A stretch of DNA of 20,490 bases from Chrysochromulina tobinii (taxonomy: Eukaryota; Haptophyta; Prymnesiales; Chrysochromulinaceae), in NCBI GenBank assembly GCA_001275005.1, contig JWZX01002619.1:1-20490 (forward strand), in the 5' to 3' direction. Under the pieces are notes generated by a model. It was given only the letters and a program-made list of their open reading frames with translations. It did not search any database and was not told the origin of the DNA. Shown piece by piece: positions 1-5,439 of this stretch (its first letter is position 1; the number at the start of each line of letters is the position of its first letter). A program made the position numbers and the translations under genes.

Positions 1-2433
1 CCCGCGGCGGCCAACGACGATGGCTTTGGCGACTTTGGCAGTGCGAGCATGGGTGGTGGCATGCCGAGCCAGATGGGCGGCGGCATGGTCGTCCGTGGCG
101 ATTGGAACGCAATCTACGCGGCATGCGGCTGGCCTGTGCCCGGCCCGATGGGCAGCGGCATGCCCTCGGCGCACCCCGCGGCGATCAACGACGATGGCTT
201 CGGCGACTTTGTCAGTGCGAGCGGCGGAGGCGGCCTGTTCGGCGGCGACGACGACGACTACGACGACGGAGAGCGCGGGTCGCTGTTTGCCCCCCCGAAG
301 CCAGCGGCGGCACCCAAGCCGACCACCGCGCCGCCCAAACCTCAAGGCGATATGTTTGGGGACGAGGACGATGAGGACAACGAGGACGATGAGGACGACG
401 AGGACGGCGGACACTTCGTCGTCGCTCCGAAGCCCAAGGCCGCCGCCGCTGCCGCGCCTGCGCCGCCTCCCCCGAAGCCTGCCGCCAAAAAGGGCGGCGG
501 TGGCGTCCTCTTTGGCGACGACGACGACGATGACGGCGGGCTCTTTGGCGGTGCGCCCAAGAAGCTTCCCGCTCCGAAGCCCGCGAGCAGCGGTCTGAAG
601 GCCAAAGCCACTCCTCAGCCTGCCCCTTCAAATCTGCTCCTCGGCAATGTGACGCCGACGCCCTCTCAGCCTTCCCCTCCACCCCCTGCCCATGGGAGCA
701 ACTGGCTGGCTGCTCCATGGTCAAGCATCAATCGAACCGGCCTTGAAATGGGTCGGAATCCCATCTTCGGACTCCGAAAGGCCTCCAAAGGTGCGGCCAG
801 CACGCCGACAGCTGCCAGCACGTCGACACTGCAAGTGGCAAGCACGCCGGCAGTGGTAAGCACGCCGGCAGTGGTAAGCACGCCGGCAGTGGTAAGCACG
901 CCGGCAGCGGTCAGCACGCCGACCAAGAAGATGGAGGAAAAGTGGCAGCGCATCCTCAAGAAGTGCCAAATGAAGCCGGAGAACAAGTCCTGCTTCGATT
1001 GCATGGGCCGCGGAAATCTATATGTTGTGCTCAACTTCAACACCTTTGTGTGCACTACGTGCTCGGGCATTCACCTTGAGATGCAGCACAAGGTCAAATC
1101 GGTCGGGATGTCGATATTCACCACGGATGAGATCAAAGCCGTCGACGCCGGAGGCAACGACAAGGCCCAGAAGATGTGGATGGCCAAGTACGATGCGAGG
1201 GATGGCGCGGTCCCGGCAGAGGGGGAGGTTGAGAAGCTGCGCGCCTTCCTGAAGCGCAAGTACCAGGAGAAGCGCTGGTACTCTCAGTCGCCCGGCGCCA
1301 CACCGGCAGTCCACCCATTTAGCGCTGTCTTGGGCAGCGTAGCGCCTAAACTTGTCGTCGGTGGGCCAATGCCGGCAGCGGGAAGCACACCGGCAGCGGC
1401 AGGTTCCCCAAGATCGCCCACAGGAGCAAGCACTTCGAGAGCGCCTGAACAGTCGCAAACAGTCCCAGCGCACGTGTGGATGTGGGAGGATGGTGCTGTT
1501 GGCAGCGGGGCGTGGCAGCTCTTCGACACCGCCTCGGAGGAGACGTTCAGAAACCATGAGGCGGGGGGTGCCCTGCGCTTCCGAATCGAAATCCGTGGGC
1601 AGGCGTACGACGTGGACCTGAGCCAATGCACGCAGCGGAATGTGCTAACAGGATTCGTGCGCAATCTCAAAAGACATGCACTGACTGATGTGGACAAGGA
1701 CCTGCCGAGCCAGAGTCAGTTTCCAGGCAGCTATGGGCTTGCACCGCCATACTGGGCAGCACTTCTCCCCGCAGGCCAGCTTCCTGGGGCAGCTTCAACA
1801 CAGGGTATAGGCCACGCTCCATATGTGCTGGGTGAGATCTTCTCCATGCCAAAGGGAGGGGTGTTCACGCCCAAGCCAATGCCCATCGAGCGGCACGTGA
1901 CGCTGTGCGACTTCGTTCGGAGTATGATGCCTTTTCAGCTGCGTTCGCGTCTGCTCACAGTCTCGCACATTCGCAGCGAGGCCCGCTTTAACCTATACCA
2001 GGCGGCTCGCGACGCACTGATCTCACGCATTGGGAGAGCGCAGCTCAACGAGACCTGGCTCTGGCACGGCACTTCGTGCGACACGCTGGAGTCTATCGTG
2101 GCCAACGGCTTCGATCGCAACATGAACGAGCGGGGAATGTATGGCGTTGGATCCTACTTTTCAAATCAACTGGACTACTCTCTCAATGAGGCGTACGCGA
2201 AGCCTGACAACGAAGGATCGCAATGGGTACTGCTCGTGCGTGTCCTCGTGGGTCAGTCATGCGTTGGCAAGCAGGGCATGAGACAGCCTGCCAAGAAGCC
2301 TGGCGGAGGTGCAGTGCTCTATGAGAGCATGGTCGATTCGTTGCAGACGCCAAGCATCTTTGTGCTCTCAACTGGCAGCGACAACCACGCATACCCAGAG
2401 TTCTTGCTGCGGCTAAGGCTGCCCAAAAGGTAG
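1..2433 (+). CDS. AGFG-type ArfGAP / WWE / mono-PARP fusion protein (5' partial)
   Basis: The frame is open from base 1, so the true start lies upstream; residues here count from the Met at 49 (794 to the stop). The N-terminus is Gly/Pro/Asp-rich with NDDGFGDF (seen twice) and LF-acidic-LF motifs. Residues ~295-400 match the ArfGAP fold of the AGFG/Hrb type: a C315-x2-C318-x16-C335-x2-C338 zinc finger, then HKVKSVGMSIFT and EKRWY. The usual arginine finger is L343. Residues ~474-542 look like a WWE domain (VWMWEDG, then AWQLFD). Residues ~612-794 form a PARP catalytic domain: WHG with H673, GSYF with Y703, a stacking Tyr at 716, and PSIFV with I770. This H-Y-I triad is known from mono-ADP-ribosylating PARPs rather than polymer-forming ones. 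ArfGAPs act on Arf GTPases at vesicle coats; WWE domains bind (iso-)ADP-ribose or ubiquitin-pathway partners. I infer a trafficking-linked ADP-ribosyltransferase that is probably not a working GAP. No intron is needed. The gene converges on the minus-strand gene at 2459-3505. Confidence 0.88.
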   Translation, partial: PAAANDDGFGDFGSASMGGGMPSQMGGGMVVRGDWNAIYAACGWPVPGPMGSGMPSAHPAAINDDGFGDFVSASGGGGLFGGDDDDYDDGERGSLFAPPKPAAAPKPTTAPPKPQGDMFGDEDDEDNEDDEDDEDGGHFVVAPKPKAAAAAAPAPPPPKPAAKKGGGGVLFGDDDDDDGGLFGGAPKKLPAPKPASSGLKAKATPQPAPSNLLLGNVTPTPSQPSPPPPAHGSNWLAAPWSSINRTGLEMGRNPIFGLRKASKGAASTPTAASTSTLQVASTPAVVSTPAVVSTPAVVSTPAAVSTPTKKMEEKWQRILKKCQMKPENKSCFDCMGRGNLYVVLNFNTFVCTTCSGIHLEMQHKVKSVGMSIFTTDEIKAVDAGGNDKAQKMWMAKYDARDGAVPAEGEVEKLRAFLKRKYQEKRWYSQSPGATPAVHPFSAVLGSVAPKLVVGGPMPAAGSTPAAAGSPRSPTGASTSRAPEQSQTVPAHVWMWEDGAVGSGAWQLFDTASEETFRNHEAGGALRFRIEIRGQAYDVDLSQCTQRNVLTGFVRNLKRHALTDVDKDLPSQSQFPGSYGLAPPYWAALLPAGQLPGAASTQGIGHAPYVLGEIFSMPKGGVFTPKPMPIERHVTLCDFVRSMMPFQLRSRLLTVSHIRSEARFNLYQAARDALISRIGRAQLNETWLWHGTSCDTLESIVANGFDRNMNERGMYGVGSYFSNQLDYSLNEAYAKPDNEGSQWVLLVRVLVGQSCVGKQGMRQPAKKPGGGAVLYESMVDSLQTPSIFVLSTGSDNHAYPEFLLRLRLPKR
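841..912 (+). repeat. 18-bp in-frame tandem repeat (about 4 copies)
   Basis: Units of the form AGCACGCCGGCAGTGGTA start at 841, 859, 877 and 895 (the last is slightly diverged). They encode repeated S-T-P-A-V-V just before the ArfGAP domain. Degenerate units (GCCGGCAGCGG, CACCGGCAG) recur in the linker near 1370-1400. This is a coding minisatellite forming a flexible linker, and copy number may vary between strains. Confidence 0.85.
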
Positions 2434-2435
2434 TT

Positions 2436-2486
2436 CAGTACGGACGGCGGTGTACGGACTACGGTGTACGGACCGGACTACGGGTT
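2436..2486. repeat. Short direct repeats between two convergent genes
   Basis: GGTGTACGGA and GGACTACGG motifs are each repeated within about 50 bp right after the stop codon of the upstream gene, and they overlap the apparent end of the minus-strand frame. The stretch may be 3'-UTR for both genes. The role is unknown. Confidence 0.5.
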
Positions 2487-3505
2487 ATATGAATCGACGC
2501 GACGCGAGGTAAGCCGCTGACTACACCGTACAAAATATCGTCACTAATCCACCCAAGGGGGAATACTATGTGCTTCAGTACAGGAAGGGATTGTCTGGAT
2601 TTGCACACAATCCTCGTACCCTGATTGCTGATTTCAAAAACAGAGTCGAGAGTGACGTCACGGCTGTGTATTTCTAGTACATGGGCGGGTGGCATGCATA
2701 TTAAGCGCGACGCCGAGCATACGCAGACGGCAGAGCACTGCGGCACTCTAACCGCTCGAGGAAGAAAGTCCCCAAGTTTCAGCTTCATCAAGGTGAAAAT
2801 CTCGCGGGAAGTTGGCAGCCGCAAACATAGTTTCGTCAAACACGTCAAGTCATTGTTGCGGAAGCGGCGGGGGTACAAGCCATAGTCCTCGCCAGAGGCC
2901 GCGCTCGCGCGGTGCGTGGCAATGTGCCGGGCGGCCTCGATGAACCCACGCACGCGGCGATAGCCCTTCATCAAATTGCACGTGCCGCAGCACGGGGCCA
3001 CGTTGCTCAAGTGGAAAGGTCCCATGAACCCGCCGCGCGCTGGTCGTGCGAGGCCGTCGGGCCACACGCGCAGCCGCGTTAGCCCGTGACCTTCTGCTGG
3101 TGCCAGCGCGCCGCATGCAATGCACGGCAGCCGCATTAAGGCGGTTGCGACCGACTCCTGCATGGCGAATGCCATGCCTTGCTCAGTAGACAGACGCTGG
3201 TACTGCCGCAGCCGCGCTATCTGCGGCAGCACGCGAGAGCCAGACGATGACGGCGCGCCTCCGCTGCCGCCTCGTACTGCGAGCTGGTGCTTGTCCATCT
3301 GTCTTCGGCACTTGGCGCACCGCAGCATCGTTGATGGTGGCAGCTCGTCACCACCCGTCACAGCTGGCTTCATGAAGAATGCAGCGAGGCCAACCTGCTT
3401 CGTCGTGTCGGCCGTGCGCCGACACGCAAAGCAGAGTACTTCCACGCTGCCATCGGTGGCTTCGCGGGCTTGGCGCAGGCGCTTCTTAGAGTCCTTCGTG
3501 CTCAT
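2459..3505 (-). CDS. Zinc-ribbon plus HNH-endonuclease-like protein
   Basis: ATG at 3503-3505, stop at 2459-2461, 348 codons. The N-terminus is basic. C25-x2-C28 and C63-x2-C66 form a zinc-ribbon-like pair. Residues ~125-200 resemble the HNH fold of small nucleases: C128-x2-C131, H140, then N168-V-A-P-C-C-x-x-C-N177-x-x-K180. The N-V-x-P-C-C-x-x-C-N-x-x-K signature is typical of HNH proteins common in algal genomes and their large DNA viruses. These bind and usually cut DNA; activity here is unproven, because the usual D-R after the first zinc pair is replaced (TRLRVWPDG). From about residue 213 onward the frame runs through a dispersed repeat (2771-2854), so the C-terminal ~135 residues may be read-through of non-coding DNA, or an intron may intervene. 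A TTTAAA stretch sits about 35 bp upstream of the ATG. Confidence 0.6.
   Translation of the reverse strand: MSTKDSKKRLRQAREATDGSVEVLCFACRRTADTTKQVGLAAFFMKPAVTGGDELPPSTMLRCAKCRRQMDKHQLAVRGGSGGAPSSSGSRVLPQIARLRQYQRLSTEQGMAFAMQESVATALMRLPCIACGALAPAEGHGLTRLRVWPDGLARPARGGFMGPFHLSNVAPCCGTCNLMKGYRRVRGFIEAARHIATHRASAASGEDYGLYPRRFRNNDLTCLTKLCLRLPTSREIFTLMKLKLGDFLPRAVRVPQCSAVCVCSASRLICMPPAHVLEIHSRDVTLDSVFEISNQGTRIVCKSRQSLPVLKHIVFPLGWISDDILYGVVSGLPRVASIHITRSPVRTP
2771..2854. repeat. Dispersed repeat, copy 1
   Basis: This ~84-bp segment (beginning CCCAAGTTTCAGC) is nearly identical to 5335-5428. The differences are a few substitutions, one 1-bp indel and an 11-bp insertion in copy 2. Both copies lie in the same orientation. 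Copy 1 falls inside the 3' part of the minus-strand zinc-ribbon/HNH frame. Confidence 0.85.
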
Positions 3506-3541
3506 GACAGCCGCTTGATTTCCAGATCTCTTTCTTACGTT

Positions 3542-4518
3542 TTAAATTCCGGAGGTTTCGTCGAGAAAGTTCGGGTACCGTAGTCTGTCAGACAAATTAG
3601 GAAAGGGGAAGGGGGGAAAGGGGGGGGTCGGAAGAAAGCTGGGCGTTTTGAGGTCCTTACTCGGTGTCTGGAGGCGATCGAACACCCCGAAGCTGTTGCA
3701 AGTGGGCAGTAAGGGCAGGCCGCCCTCGTTGTGAAGCTCACAGGCAACCTTTGCACGTACTTTGCACGCGCACCCCGGGGCGTGGGGCACTCTCGCTTCA
3801 GGGGCGTGGGGCACTCTCGCTTCAAAGGGCTTGCCCGTGGTTTGGTTGTGCCATGCGTCCCCGAAACGCTTGTAGACATCGCACAGCCACGCTTCGCGCA
3901 GACCGCGTGGGGGACCCAACGGCTCCGTTTCCTCATCCGACTCCCATGATCACCCCAGCCCCTCGTCCAGCTGAGCATGATCGCCCCCTTCACCTTCCAG
4001 CAGGAACCCCGCGTTCCGCTCCTCGTCCCACAGCGCGTCCCACAGAAGCTCCCGTCGACATCGTACCGGACTTGGTAGCAGAGTGCGTCATCCCGGGTAG
4101 CGTCGTAGGCATCGGAGATGAAGAGGATCCTTCCACCTTCCGGCGGTTGGATTGAGGACAGGCGGCGGCTAAGCGGTGGCGGCCAAGGCGGTGGCGGCCG
4201 CCGCCACCGCGGCCGCGGCACTGGCGGCAAAATATGAGGTGTTAAATGAGGTGCCCCCTTCCCTGGATAGGCGGCGCCGGCGGCAAATGAGCCCCCTTCC
4301 CTGGATGCAGGCTCTCGACGATTTTGAACGGCCCAGTTGAACAGCAATGCATCGTAGCGCCAGCCGATCAACTTGGAGACGAAGCGAGGCGCTACCAACT
4401 TGGAGACGAAGCGAGCGCGGACCGAATCTGTACACTGTAGAAGCCCGGGCACGAGCACGTCTCCCGCCACAGCTCGCTCGAACGGTTGCCACCACCCACA
4501 CGACCCCCTTGGCGTCAA
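3542..4518 (-). pseudogene. Decayed protein-coding region, Tudor/chromo-like remnant
   Basis: Reading the minus strand, one frame is protein-like from 4518 to ~4058 (WRYDALLFNWAVQNRREP, then GGRILFISDAYDATRDDALC and YQVRYDVDG). Sense then continues in a different frame (ELLWDALWDEERNAGFLLEG), meets an in-frame TGA at 3950-3952, and goes on (WLCDVYKRFGDAWHNQTTGK). Two internal duplications are multiples of three (24 bp at 3781-3824, 27 bp at 4369-4415), as expected of former coding DNA. YQVRYDVDG next to Trp-rich segments recalls Tudor/agenet-like modules, but I cannot name the family. A real gene with introns at these points is the main alternative. I would not predict a product. Confidence 0.4.
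3602..3628 (+). repeat. Purine tract with long G runs (possible G-quadruplex)
   Basis: Runs of 4, 6 and 8 G, separated by 2-3 A, fall within 27 bp about 100 bp upstream of the zinc-ribbon/HNH gene start. A tract like this can in principle form a G-quadruplex on the plus strand. Confidence 0.5.
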
Positions 4519-5334
4519 TTGCGGCCACCACGCCCAGAGCCCTCAAGTACCCGCCGCCACGGGCATACAGCTTGGCCCACACCACGCTGTCGTGCGTCTC
4601 CAAGATGAATTATGGGTCACGCTCAAGCCAGTGCATGATACCGGACAAGCCCTGTGGGGGCTGCATGGCCCCACAGTCACGAGGCTGCTGCAGAGCTACC
4701 TGTTGGCGACGGACAGTCACCTCGTCCACAGCCCTAGTTCCCACACGCCACAGGCTGGAGGCGAACCGTCTCCGCATACCGCATTCCATGCGATGACATA
4801 TGCATCGAGCCACTCACCAAGCTGGTGGTACCAGACACGTGCTCCTTTAGCTAGGTCTGGGGAGGAGGGCTGATCTTGACAACGTGGGCATGGGAGGGAC
4901 AAGAGGTGGCGGAGAAGGAGGTGGCGGTACTGGAGGCGGTGGCGACGGAGACATCGGGGTCGGAGGAGGGGGGAGAAGACGAATGCGCGCTTTCCATGAC
5001 GAAGAAACGAGATTGCCAAGGTGTGAAAGAAATTGCAAATTCACGAGGTGTTCGCGGCCTTTGCTTAACTGATGCAAGCCGAATTTCCGCGGTTTGGGGG
5101 TCTACGTTCCGAGATCTGTCGATTGGCACCCTGCATAGTTGTGCATAGTCTCGCTACTAACGCGTACTAAACGATTGTAATCAAGCTGCCCCGCTGACGC
5201 GAGAGCACCCCCGTCGCCGTTACACCCCCGTCGACTACCCTCGCTGAGGGCCAAGGCGACAGCCTCCTCACCAGTGAAGTCTCTTGCTGCTGTGGGTCTG
5301 CATCCTGAGCTCGCCTAAGAGCTCGCCCGGCTCG
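4519..5334. other. No intact gene; possible further coding remnant
   Basis: Minus-strand fragments around 4519-4880 look weakly protein-like (KGARVWYHQLGEWLDAYVIA; HDSVVWAKLYARGGGYLRA) but are broken by stops and frame changes. They could be the upstream part of the decayed region at 3542-4518. Positions ~4885-4965 are a GGNGGC-type low-complexity stretch. I see no RNA gene here. The last ~100 bp plus the repeat that follows probably hold the promoter and 5' UTR of the kinase-phosphatase gene. Confidence 0.4.
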
Positions 5335-5428
5335 CCCAAGTTTCAGCGTCATCAAGATGAAAATCTCGCGGGAAGTTGGCACCGCAAACATAGTTTCGTC
5401 AAATAGGAATTTCCGACGTCAAGTCATT
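5335..5428. repeat. Dispersed repeat, copy 2, at the start of the kinase-phosphatase gene
   Basis: This is the second copy of the 2771-2854 repeat, with an 11-bp insertion around 5405-5415. It ends 11 bp before the ATG at 5440, so it probably forms part of the 5' UTR or core promoter. It includes TTCCCGC on the minus strand, which resembles an E2F core site; that reading is speculative. Confidence 0.8.
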
Positions 5429-5439
5429 TTTTCATCGCG

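Noticed and set aside
2450-2486. Possible rho-independent-type terminator between genes 1 and 2
   Set aside because: The motifs are direct rather than inverted repeats, and bacterial-type terminators do not apply in this eukaryotic context.
4876-5148. Plus-strand open frame before the kinase-phosphatase gene
   Set aside because: It rests on a GGNGGC low-complexity tract and shows no domain or homolog-like sequence.
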